Shown in pieces: positions 1 through 4,580 of a stretch of DNA of 5,176 nucleotides; the stretch's first letter is position 1, and each line of letters begins with the position of its first letter. A model generated the notes under the pieces. That model was not told the DNA's origin. It was given only the letters and a program-made list of their open reading frames with translations, and made no database searches. This stretch comes from Clostridia bacterium (GTDB lineage Bacteria > Bacillota > Clostridia > Christensenellales > Borkfalkiaceae): contig JAGCMG010000143.1 of the NCBI GenBank assembly GCA_017646555.1, forward strand, positions 1-5,176, read 5' to 3'. Both the position numbers and the translations under genes were made by a program.

Positions 1-1
1 G

Positions 2-694
2 GCGAATAACGAACTTGGCACGCTTTCGCCGATTAAGCAAATTGCAAAAATAGCGCATAGCGTAGGCGCGTTATTTTTAACTGACGCCGTTCAAGCCGTT
101 GGCGTTATGAAGATTGACGTTAAAGAAACGGACGCCGATATGGTAGTAATATCTTCGCACAAATTTTACGGACCGAAAGGCGTTGGTGCGCTTTATTGTA
201 AAATCGGCGTAAAACTAAACGGCTATATAATAGGTGGCCATCATGAACGCGAAAAGCGTGGTGGCACGACTAACGTGGCAGGTGTTTTAGGTATGGCGCT
301 TGCGCTAAAAAAAGCAAGCGACGGATATTTAGAAAACGCTGAAAAGATAAAAAATCTTCGCGATAGATTTGAAAGTGAACTAATAAAAAACTTACCTAAT
401 ATAAAAATCAATAAAAGCGAAAATCGTTTACCAACCGTTTCAAGCGTAACTTTTAACGGCGTAAACGGTGAAGTATTGCTTTATAACCTTGACTTAAACG
501 GCGTGTGCGCGTCGAACGGTTCTGCGTGTTCAGCGGGAACGATAAAACCGTCTGCAACCTTAAAAGCAATCGGCTTAATGGACGAAGAAGTCAAAGGCAC
601 GGTAAGATTTTCGTTTGGCAAAAACAATACTGAAAAAGAAATTGAAACAGCCGTTCAAATAATAACCGATTGCGCTAAAAAACTTTGGGAATAA
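2..694 (+). CDS. Cysteine desulfurase, NifS/IscS type (5'-truncated by window edge)
   Basis: PLP-dependent enzyme that takes sulfur from L-cysteine as an enzyme persulfide, giving alanine, and passes it to Fe-S scaffolds or tRNA thiolation enzymes in the cytoplasm. The frame is open from base 2, so the ATG at 107 is internal. The visible 230 residues are roughly the last 60% of a family of about 380-400. In order I see ANNELGT at the left edge; TDAVQA (visible residues 27-32), with the PLP-ring Asp and Gln; SSHKFYGPKG, with the Schiff-base Lys at visible residue 54 (codon 161-163); GGHHEREKRGGTTN, a variant of the usual GG-Q-E-R-x-x-R-x-GT-N segment; and SNGSACSAG with the catalytic Cys (codon 527-529). 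The class is clear; whether it is IscS, NifS or the YrvO/MnmA-partner type is not. A small-protein gene and a terminator follow. Confidence 0.95.
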   Translation, partial: ANNELGTLSPIKQIAKIAHSVGALFLTDAVQAVGVMKIDVKETDADMVVISSHKFYGPKGVGALYCKIGVKLNGYIIGGHHEREKRGGTTNVAGVLGMALALKKASDGYLENAEKIKNLRDRFESELIKNLPNIKINKSENRLPTVSSVTFNGVNGEVLLYNLDLNGVCASNGSACSAGTIKPSATLKAIGLMDEEVKGTVRFSFGKNNTEKEIETAVQIITDCAKKLWE

Positions 695-696
695 TT

Positions 697-702
697 TATA
701 AT
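697..702 (+). promoter_or_regulatory. Possible -10 hexamer upstream of the small membrane protein gene
   Basis: A perfect TATAAT lies just after the cysteine desulfurase stop codon, 42 bp before the next ATG. No acceptable -35 hexamer lies 16-18 bp upstream (that sequence is GCTAAA-like), so it may be chance in AT-rich DNA, and the small gene may simply be co-transcribed with the desulfurase. Confidence 0.25.
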
Positions 703-744
703 AAATAGGGCATACTACTTTCGAAGATAAAATCGGAGGTTATT

Positions 745-921
745 ATGAGAGAAAAATTCTATTTAGGCGTTGCGCTTGGTATGATAGGTGGTGCGCTAAT
801 AACGGCAAATTCCATTAAAGCGAGAAAGTTAGTAAAAAACGGGCAAGAACAAGTAATGGATAAGATTGATGATTTAACTTCGTCAAGCAAGCCAAAATCG
901 ACTGCAAAAAGCGGTAAATAA
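745..921 (+). CDS. Small hypothetical protein with one N-terminal glycine-rich membrane helix (58 aa)
   Basis: A 58-codon ORF starts at ATG 745 behind a strong CGGAGG site (734-739, 5-nt gap) and ends at TAA 921, ten bases before an intrinsic terminator, so context strongly supports a real gene. The protein starts MREKFYLGVALGMIGGALIT. Residues 6-20 form a short hydrophobic, Gly-rich stretch (GxxxGxxGG pattern) that could be a membrane helix able to pack against another helix. It is followed by a basic stretch with charges on either side (KARKLVKNGQ, residues 25-34), a short amphipathic segment (to about 44), and a Ser/Lys-rich disordered tail. The layout is like small YtxH-type anchored proteins of Bacillota, but I cannot assign a family from sequence alone. 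It follows the desulfurase gene after 50 bp and probably shares its transcript. Function unknown. Confidence 0.8.
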   Translation: MREKFYLGVALGMIGGALITANSIKARKLVKNGQEQVMDKIDDLTSSSKPKSTAKSGK

Positions 922-930
922 ATAAAAAGG

Positions 931-954
931 TCGGGGTTTTAAGCCCCGATTTTT
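931..954 (+). terminator. Intrinsic terminator after the small protein gene
   Basis: TCGGGG (931-936) pairs with CCCCGA (944-949) around a 7-nt loop, followed by five T residues (950-954). A-rich sequence at 924-928 can extend pairing into the T tract. It ends the desulfurase/small-protein transcript just before the ruvX promoter. Confidence 0.9.
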
Positions 955-974
955 ATATAAGCGAACTAATCAAA

Positions 975-992
975 AAAGATTGAAAAATCTTT
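975..992 (+). repeat. 7-bp perfect inverted repeat overlapping the ruvX -35 element
   Basis: AAAGATT (975-981) and AATCTTT (986-992) are perfect reverse complements around GAAA. The palindrome covers the -35 hexamer at 980-985. A second, outer pair, GCGAA (961-965) and TTCGC (991-995), surrounds it. It could be an operator, but AT-rich DNA often makes such repeats by chance. Confidence 0.35.
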
Positions 993-1008
993 CGCTATGT
1001 GGTATACT
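980..1008 (+). promoter_or_regulatory. Sigma-70/SigA-type promoter for ruvX
   Basis: TTGAAA (980-985) and TATACT (1003-1008) are separated by exactly 17 bp, each differing from consensus at one position. Transcription would be expected to start around 1014-1016, on or next to the ATG at 1016. The placement right after the upstream terminator also fits a new transcription unit. Confidence 0.75.
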
Positions 1009-1015
1009 TTACTTA

Positions 1016-1450
1016 ATGGAAAGGTTCATGGCTCTTGATATAGGGGAAAAGCGAATAGGAATAGCAGTATCAGACCCGTTTAATTCTTACGCGTTACCCG
1101 TTCAAACGTATCATAGGAAAAACTTAAAATGCGATATAGCGTATATAGTAAATATCGTAAAAGAAAAGCGTGTGACGGAACTTGTGTGTGGTCTACCGCT
1201 TAATCTTGACGGAACGAAAAGTCAGCAGACGGATTATACGCAATATTTTATAGATAGACTTAAAGAAAATCTTGCTATTCCCGTAACGACGGCAGATGAG
1301 CGATGCACCACGGTAGAAGCCCATCGCGTTTTGATTGAAGAAGATTATTCAAGACAAAAGCGCAAGCAGTTCGTGGATGCGTTAGCCGCTACCTACATTT
1401 TAGAAGGTTTTTTAAGAAATAAATCCCGCAATAGCGGACAAGGAGAATAA
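1016..1450 (+). CDS. ruvX: RuvX/YqgF family, putative pre-16S rRNA nuclease (Holliday junction resolvase-like)
   Basis: RNase H-fold protein of the YqgF/YrrK family, linked to 16S rRNA 5'-end maturation and also annotated as a putative Holliday junction resolvase. From ATG 1016 it is 144 aa, close to the 138-150 aa usual in the family. Visible motifs: LDIGEKRIG (residues 7-15, metal-binding Asp8), GLPLNLDG (59-66), ADERCTT (93-99, acidic Glu95), and VDALAA (120-125, Asp121) after the basic SRQKRK segment. An in-frame TTG at 980 would add 12 residues, but that codon is the -35 hexamer, so it is very unlikely to be translated. ATG 1016 keeps the first beta strand (RFMALD, matching the RILGLD-like start of Bacillus homologues). 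ATG 1028 is the alternative: GGAAAGG lies at 1018-1024, only 3 nt away. The stop is one base before the DUF1292 gene, so the two are coupled. Ile codons are mostly ATA, unlike rpsB. Confidence 0.92.
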   Translation: MERFMALDIGEKRIGIAVSDPFNSYALPVQTYHRKNLKCDIAYIVNIVKEKRVTELVCGLPLNLDGTKSQQTDYTQYFIDRLKENLAIPVTTADERCTTVEAHRVLIEEDYSRQKRKQFVDALAATYILEGFLRNKSRNSGQGE

Positions 1451-1451
1451 T

Positions 1452-1826
1452 ATGGAAGAAAATAAAAAATGTCATTGTCACGATGAAGAAGAATGCACTT
1501 GTGGCTGTGCTGACGGCGAAGAATGCACTTGTGGTGACGATTGCGATTGCGAAAGTGAAGTTATAGAAGTAACGACCGACGACGGTAGAAAAGTAAAATT
1601 CTATTTAGTAGACACTATCGAATACGATGGCAAGGAATACGCTGCGTTAACCCCTGCAGAAGAAGCCGAAGATATCGAAGAAGATAGCGTTTATATTTTT
1701 GAACTTTCTGCAAACGACGACGGCTCTGCTGAACTTTTCCCGATAGACGACCAAGATTTATTAGATAAAGTTTACACGGCTTTCGTTGAAGCGATTGAAG
1801 ACGAAGATTGCGAATGCGACGATTAA
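1452..1826 (+). CDS. DUF1292 (YrzB-like) protein with cysteine-rich N-terminus (124 aa)
   Basis: Residues about 36-115 match the DUF1292/YrzB pattern as I recall it: an acidic, small beta-rich domain with DDGRKVKF, YDGKEYAAL and EDSVYIFEL segments. A gene of this family follows ruvX (yrrK) in Bacillus subtilis, which supports the call; its function is unknown. The odd part is the ends. Cysteines at 7, 9, 15, 17, 19, 25, 27, 31 and 33, plus 120 and 122, make 11 in 124 residues, all in CxC-type spacing and none inside the domain. His8 and His10 sit among them. DEEECTCG (11-18) and DGEECTCG (21-28) are an internal repeat. The ends look suited to binding metal, but this is inference. AGGAG (1441-1445, 6-nt gap) lies inside the end of ruvX, and a terminator follows, so ruvX and this gene form a two-gene operon. 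Confidence 0.88.
   Translation: MEENKKCHCHDEEECTCGCADGEECTCGDDCDCESEVIEVTTDDGRKVKFYLVDTIEYDGKEYAALTPAEEAEDIEEDSVYIFELSANDDGSAELFPIDDQDLLDKVYTAFVEAIEDEDCECDD
1488..1534 (+). repeat. 17-bp direct repeat, 30-bp period, inside the DUF1292 gene
   Basis: GAAGAATGCACTTGTGG occurs exactly at 1488-1504 and 1518-1534. The 30-bp offset is ten codons, so the frame is kept and both copies encode EECTCG. This suggests the cysteine-rich segment grew by a tandem duplication of a ten-codon unit. Confidence 0.9.
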
Positions 1827-1831
1827 TAATT

Positions 1832-1855
1832 AAGCACCCGTTCGGGTGCTTTTTT
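1832..1855 (+). terminator. Intrinsic terminator of the ruvX-DUF1292 operon
   Basis: AAGCACCC (1832-1839) pairs with GGGTGCTT (1844-1851) around a GTTC loop, and the T run continues to 1855. It begins six bases after the DUF1292 stop codon. Confidence 0.93.
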
Positions 1856-1878
1856 AGTGGTGGAGTTTAGCCGTTTAT

Positions 1879-1892
1879 TTATTATATAATAA
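1879..1892 (+). repeat. AT-only 14-bp palindrome upstream of the rpsB promoter
   Basis: TTATTATATAATAA is a perfect palindrome in a tract of A and T from 1874 to about 1899. It lies just upstream of the -35 hexamer at 1913, where an UP element for the RNA polymerase alpha subunit would be expected. CCGTTT (1871-1876) and AAACGG (1907-1912) flank it as an inverted pair. Confidence 0.35.
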
Positions 1893-1912
1893 TAAAAAGT
1901 TGTTCAAAACGG

Positions 1913-1941
1913 TTGATTTTAAACTCAATATATGCTAAAAT
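1913..1941 (+). promoter_or_regulatory. Extended -10 promoter for the rpsB-tsf operon
   Basis: TTGATT (1913-1918) and TAAAAT (1936-1941) have a 17-bp spacer, and TG at 1933-1934 gives an extended -10 (TGCTAAAAT). The start of transcription is expected near 1948, leaving a leader of about 114 nt. AT-rich sequence upstream fits a strongly transcribed ribosomal-protein operon. Confidence 0.8.
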
Positions 1942-1947
1942 CATAAT

Positions 1948-2061
1948 TGCGAAAATTCACACCAAGAAAAATGGTTCGGCATTTCGTGCGATAAAAATCT
2001 ATTCAATTATCGTGGTAGCCGGGGTAAACCTACTTGGGAGGAATAACGGAGGTAATTTATT
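1948..2061 (+). promoter_or_regulatory. Structured 5' leader of rpsB, candidate autoregulatory leader RNA
   Basis: By hand, the leader folds as one nested elongated hairpin. The outer helix is CCAAG (1962-1966) with CTTGG (2033-2037). The middle helix is GGTTCGGC (1973-1980) pairing with AACC (2027-2030) and GCCG (2018-2021), with GGGTA bulged at 2022-2026. The inner helix is CGATAA (1989-1994) with TTATCG (2007-2012), extended by two G-U pairs. The 3' side of the outer helix runs into a GGGAGG sequence, so folding could affect ribosome access. Many ribosomal-protein operons are controlled by their own product binding such leaders, S2 on rpsB-tsf in E. coli included. That this leader binds S2 is inference; I did not match it to a named RNA family. 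Confidence 0.5.
2036..2052 (+). promoter_or_regulatory. Tandem Shine-Dalgarno-like sites before rpsB
   Basis: GGGAGG (2036-2041) and CGGAGG (2047-2052) lie in a row. The second has a normal 9-nt gap to ATG 2062 and is the likely working site. The first is about 20 nt away, has no start codon of its own, and overlaps the proposed outer leader helix; it might act as a standby site or decoy. Confidence 0.6.
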
Positions 2062-2841
2062 ATGGCAGTAATTTCTATGAAGCAATTACTCGAAGCAGGC
2101 GTGCATTTTGGTCACCAAACCAGAAGATGGAACCCGAAGATGAAGAAATACATCTACGGCGAAAGAAACGGTATTCACATTATCAACCTTGAACAAACCG
2201 TTGAACTTATTGAAAAGGACGCATATCCTTTCGTAGTTGAAACCGTTAAAGCAGGTAAATCAATTCTTTTCGTTGGTACTAAAAAACAAGCGCAAGAAGC
2301 AATCAAATCAGAAGCTGAAAGATGCGGTATGTACTACATCAACAGCCGTTGGTTAGGCGGTACGCTCACCAACTACAAAACCATTAAGTCAAGAATTGAT
2401 AGACTTAACAAGTTAAACGCTATGGAAAAGAGTGGTGAATTCGACCTTCTTCCTAAAAAAGAAGTAGCGTTATTAAAGGGCGAAAGAGATAAACTTGAAA
2501 TGAACCTTGGTGGTATCAGAGAAATGCGTGGTTTACCAGGCGCAATGTTTATCGTTGACCCAGAAAGCGAAGATATCGCTGTTAAAGAAGCAATCAAACT
2601 CAATATTCCTATCGTTGCTATCACCGATACCAACTGCAATCCTGACGTAATCGACCACGTAATTCCTGGTAACGACGACGCAATCAGAGCAGTAAAACTT
2701 ATCGCAAGCGTTATTGCTGATGCAGTTATCGAAGCAAAGGGTGGCGTTCAAATGGAAGAAGTTCCTGAAAAAGCCGTTGAAGAAAAGGAAGTAGCAACCG
2801 TTTACGTTGCTGAAGAAGCAAAAGAAGAAGTTGCTGAATAA
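2062..2841 (+). CDS. rpsB: 30S ribosomal protein S2
   Basis: S2 binds late in assembly between the head and body of the small ribosomal subunit and is needed for S1 binding where S1 exists. The 259-aa product has the N-terminal AGVHFGHQTRRWNPKMK signature (residues 12-28), IHIINLEQT (38-46), FVGTKKQAQ (70-78), RWLGGTLTN (96-104), a long charged helical hairpin (about 105-150), and the second signature around PGAMFIVDP (159-167) through PIVAITDTNCNPD (183-195). A Glu/Lys/Val-rich tail after residue 228 is variable in the family. The ATG start follows CGGAGG with a 9-nt gap. Codon use fits high expression: I find no ATA or GAG codon. It is followed by tsf after 34 bp, the usual S2/EF-Ts pairing. 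Confidence 0.99.
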   Translation: MAVISMKQLLEAGVHFGHQTRRWNPKMKKYIYGERNGIHIINLEQTVELIEKDAYPFVVETVKAGKSILFVGTKKQAQEAIKSEAERCGMYYINSRWLGGTLTNYKTIKSRIDRLNKLNAMEKSGEFDLLPKKEVALLKGERDKLEMNLGGIREMRGLPGAMFIVDPESEDIAVKEAIKLNIPIVAITDTNCNPDVIDHVIPGNDDAIRAVKLIASVIADAVIEAKGGVQMEEVPEKAVEEKEVATVYVAEEAKEEVAE

Positions 2842-2875
2842 TTTGTTAAACATTAAATAATCGGAGGGAAAACCA

Positions 2876-3739
2876 ATGTATACGATGGAAGACGTAAAAA
2901 CTTTAAGAGAAAGAACTGGCGCAGGTATTTCTGACTGTTCTAAAGCACTTAAAGAAAATAACGGCGATATGGAAAAAGCCGTTGACTATTTAAGAGAAAA
3001 AGGTATTGCAACCGCTGCTAAAAAAGCAGGTAGAATCGCATCTGAAGGTATTTGCTATGCTGAAGTTAAGGGTAACACAGCAGTTATGGTAGAAGTTAAC
3101 TGTGAATCTGACTTCGTTTCTAAAGGCGACCTTTTCAAAGCGTTCGCTAAAGAAGTTGCTGAATATATTTTCGCTAACGACGTTAAGGAAGTTGAAGAAG
3201 TTATCTCTGCTTTCGAAGCAAGAACTACTGAAGCACTCCAAAAAATCGGCGAAAATATCAAAATCAGAAGATTCGTTAAATACGTTTCTGACGCAGTTGT
3301 TGATAGTTACATCCACATGGGTGGTAAAATCGGCGTTATCGTTGAATGTGCAAACGGCGTAAGTGCTGAAACTATTCACGACGTAGCACTTCAAGTTGCT
3401 GCTGCTAAACCACTTTACGTTAAAGATGACGAAGTTCCAAGCGAAATCATCGAAAAGGAAAAAGACATTTTAAGAGCGCAAATCGCTAACGACCCTAAAC
3501 TTGCTAACAAGCCTGATATGGTTAAAGAAAAGATGGTTGAAGGTAAAGTTAAAAAGTATTACGAAGAAAACTGTATCTTAAATCAAGCTTTCGTTAAAGA
3601 CCCTGCAATCACCGTTGGCGCTCTTTTAGCAAAAGAAAGTTCAACTGTTATCAAGTTCACCCGTTTCGAAATGGGCGAAGGTTTAGAAAAGAAGAGCAAC
3701 GACTTCGCTGCAGAAGTTGCTGCACAAATGAAAAAATAA
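2876..3739 (+). CDS. tsf: Translation elongation factor Ts
   Basis: EF-Ts is the nucleotide exchange factor that releases GDP from EF-Tu. The 287-aa length is normal (about 280-295). Residues 1-50 form the UBA-like N-terminal domain with the signature LRERTGAGISDCSKAL (10-25). VNCESDFV (74-81) is the EF-Tu contact motif, usually ETDFV; Ser79 replaces Thr while the key Asp-Phe pair stays. The core includes GGKIGVIVE (149-157) and ALQVAAAKP (171-179). A lysine/glutamate-rich helical insertion (about 188-232) fits the EF-Ts coiled coil, and NQAFVKDPAITV (236-247) is a typical C-terminal core segment. ATG 2876 lies 7 nt after GGAGGG (2863-2868); the ATG at 2885 would shorten the first helix and lacks its own site. 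It shares the rpsB promoter and ends before a terminator. Confidence 0.98.
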   Translation: MYTMEDVKTLRERTGAGISDCSKALKENNGDMEKAVDYLREKGIATAAKKAGRIASEGICYAEVKGNTAVMVEVNCESDFVSKGDLFKAFAKEVAEYIFANDVKEVEEVISAFEARTTEALQKIGENIKIRRFVKYVSDAVVDSYIHMGGKIGVIVECANGVSAETIHDVALQVAAAKPLYVKDDEVPSEIIEKEKDILRAQIANDPKLANKPDMVKEKMVEGKVKKYYEENCILNQAFVKDPAITVGALLAKESSTVIKFTRFEMGEGLEKKSNDFAAEVAAQMKK

Positions 3740-3762
3740 TAAATAAATAATTGTTTTTTTGG

Positions 3763-3795
3763 GGCGGTAAAAGTGAATTGCTTTTCCGCCTTTTT
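3763..3795 (+). terminator. Intrinsic terminator after tsf
   Basis: GGCGG (3763-3767) pairs with CCGCC (3786-3790), and AAAAG (3769-3773) with CTTTT (3781-3785), leaving T3768 bulged and a 7-nt loop, followed by five T residues (3791-3795). It separates rpsB-tsf from pyrH-frr, so pyrH needs read-through or its own promoter. Confidence 0.9.
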
Positions 3796-3829
3796 GTTAA
3801 ACGACGGGTAGCGTTATGCGCCGTTTAAC
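3796..3829 (+). repeat. Inverted repeat between the tsf terminator and pyrH
   Basis: GTTAAACG (3796-3803) and CGTTTAAC (3822-3829) are perfect reverse complements. Inside them GCG (3811-3813) can pair with CGC (3819-3821) around TTATG, leaving ACGGGTA bulged on the left side. It starts at the very end of the terminator T tract and lacks a strong T run of its own, so it is unlikely to be a second terminator. It could be an operator or an mRNA leader structure for pyrH. I see no clear -35/-10 pair between 3796 and 3845. Confidence 0.6.
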
Positions 3830-3845
3830 CTAAATTTAATTTTAC

Positions 3846-3850
3846 GGAGG
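3846..3850 (+). promoter_or_regulatory. Ribosome binding site fixing the TTG start of pyrH
   Basis: GGAGG lies 6 nt before TTG 3857. No ATG or GTG lies at a suitable distance in frame and the conserved N-terminus begins right after the TTG, so this site decides the start. Confidence 0.85.
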
Positions 3851-3856
3851 CCGATT

Positions 3857-4567
3857 TTGGGAACCAAGTATAAAAGAGTAATAATTAAACTTTCAGGCGA
3901 AGCGCTTGCAGGCGACAACAAAGTAGGTATCAACGAAACCGTAGTAAACGGCGTGGTTGAACAAATTAAAAAAGTTAAAGAATTAGGCGTTCAAATAGGT
4001 ATTATTATCGGTGGTGGTAATTTCTGGCGTGGTAGACAAGGCGAAGAAATGGATAGAACGACTGCCGACCATATGGGTATGCTTGCAACGGTTATGAATT
4101 CACTTGCTATGCAAGACGCGTTAGAAAGACAAGGCGTTGAAACGAGAGTTCAAACGGCGCTTACTATCACAAGAGTTGCCGAACCTTACATTTTAAGAAA
4201 GGCGCTCAAACACCTTGATAACGGTAGAGTAGTAATCTTTGGTTGTGGAACGGGTAACCCATATTTTTCAACCGATACGGCTGCTGCGTTAAGGGCTGCT
4301 GAAATCGGCGCTGAAATTTTATTACTTGCTAAAAACGTTGACGGTATTTACGACAGCGACCCTAAAACTAATCCAAATGCAGTTAAGTATGATAAACTTC
4401 ACTATCTTGATTTTATATCTTCGGGCTTAAAGGCTATGGATACTACTGCCGTAACTATTTGTATGGAAAACAAAATTCCTGTACTTGCTTTCGGTCTTAA
4501 CGAAAAAGACGCGCTTTTAAAAGCAGTTTCAGGCGAAAATATCGGCACTTTAATCAGTAACGAATAA
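3857..4567 (+). CDS. pyrH: Uridylate kinase (UMP kinase)
   Basis: Cytoplasmic UMP kinase of the amino-acid kinase fold, which phosphorylates UMP to UDP with ATP; bacterial enzymes are hexamers, commonly activated by GTP and inhibited by UTP. The 236-aa length is typical. Motifs: KLSGEAL (11-17, phosphate loop), IIGGGNFWRGR (50-60), MDRTTADHMGM (65-75, UMP binding), VAEPYILRKAL (107-117), GTGNPYFSTDTAA (131-143) and AKNVDGIYDSDPK (158-170). Cys130 before GTGNP is a mild variation. The start is TTG with GGAGG 6 nt upstream, and the first in-frame ATG is far inside the conserved fold. TTGG (3857-3860) and CCAA (3864-3867) could form a tiny hairpin on the start codon. frr follows after 13 bp. No clear promoter is visible; the tsf terminator lies upstream. 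Confidence 0.98.
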   Translation: MGTKYKRVIIKLSGEALAGDNKVGINETVVNGVVEQIKKVKELGVQIGIIIGGGNFWRGRQGEEMDRTTADHMGMLATVMNSLAMQDALERQGVETRVQTALTITRVAEPYILRKALKHLDNGRVVIFGCGTGNPYFSTDTAAALRAAEIGAEILLLAKNVDGIYDSDPKTNPNAVKYDKLHYLDFISSGLKAMDTTAVTICMENKIPVLAFGLNEKDALLKAVSGENIGTLISNE

Positions 4568-4580
4568 TAAGGAGAAAATT

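Noticed and set aside
107..109. ATG 107 as the start of the cysteine desulfurase
   Set aside because: The same frame is open to the window edge and encodes conserved family motifs (ANNELGT, TDAVQA) upstream of it.
980..1015. TTG 980 as the translation start of ruvX
   Set aside because: The codon is the -35 hexamer of a near-consensus promoter, has no ribosome site, and the extra 12 residues have no counterpart in the family.
1948..2061. Riboswitch or T-box in the rpsB leader
   Set aside because: I see no T-box core sequence and no recognisable riboswitch core; no terminator hairpin precedes rpsB. A ribosomal-protein leader is the simpler reading.
2757..2841. Glu/Ala/Val-rich C-terminal tail of S2 as an unusual repeat
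   Set aside because: Acidic, poorly conserved C-terminal extensions are common in bacterial S2 and no exact repeat unit stands out.
2373..2853. Minus-strand open frames of 88 and 106 codons opposite rpsB
   Set aside because: They lie antisense inside a strongly conserved gene, have low-complexity Ser/Leu- or Phe/Asn-rich translations and no ribosome binding site; they are shadows of GAA-rich coding sequence.
2990..3394. Minus-strand frames (134 and 68 codons) and a plus-strand frame (3102-3362) overlapping tsf
   Set aside because: All are contained in the clear EF-Ts gene, in other frames, with no family-like motif or ribosome site.
3754..3829. A new promoter or bidirectional terminator around the tsf/pyrH spacer
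   Set aside because: No -35/-10 pair with proper spacing was found, and the upstream T run (3754-3760) could serve the minus strand only if a gene converged there, which is not the case.
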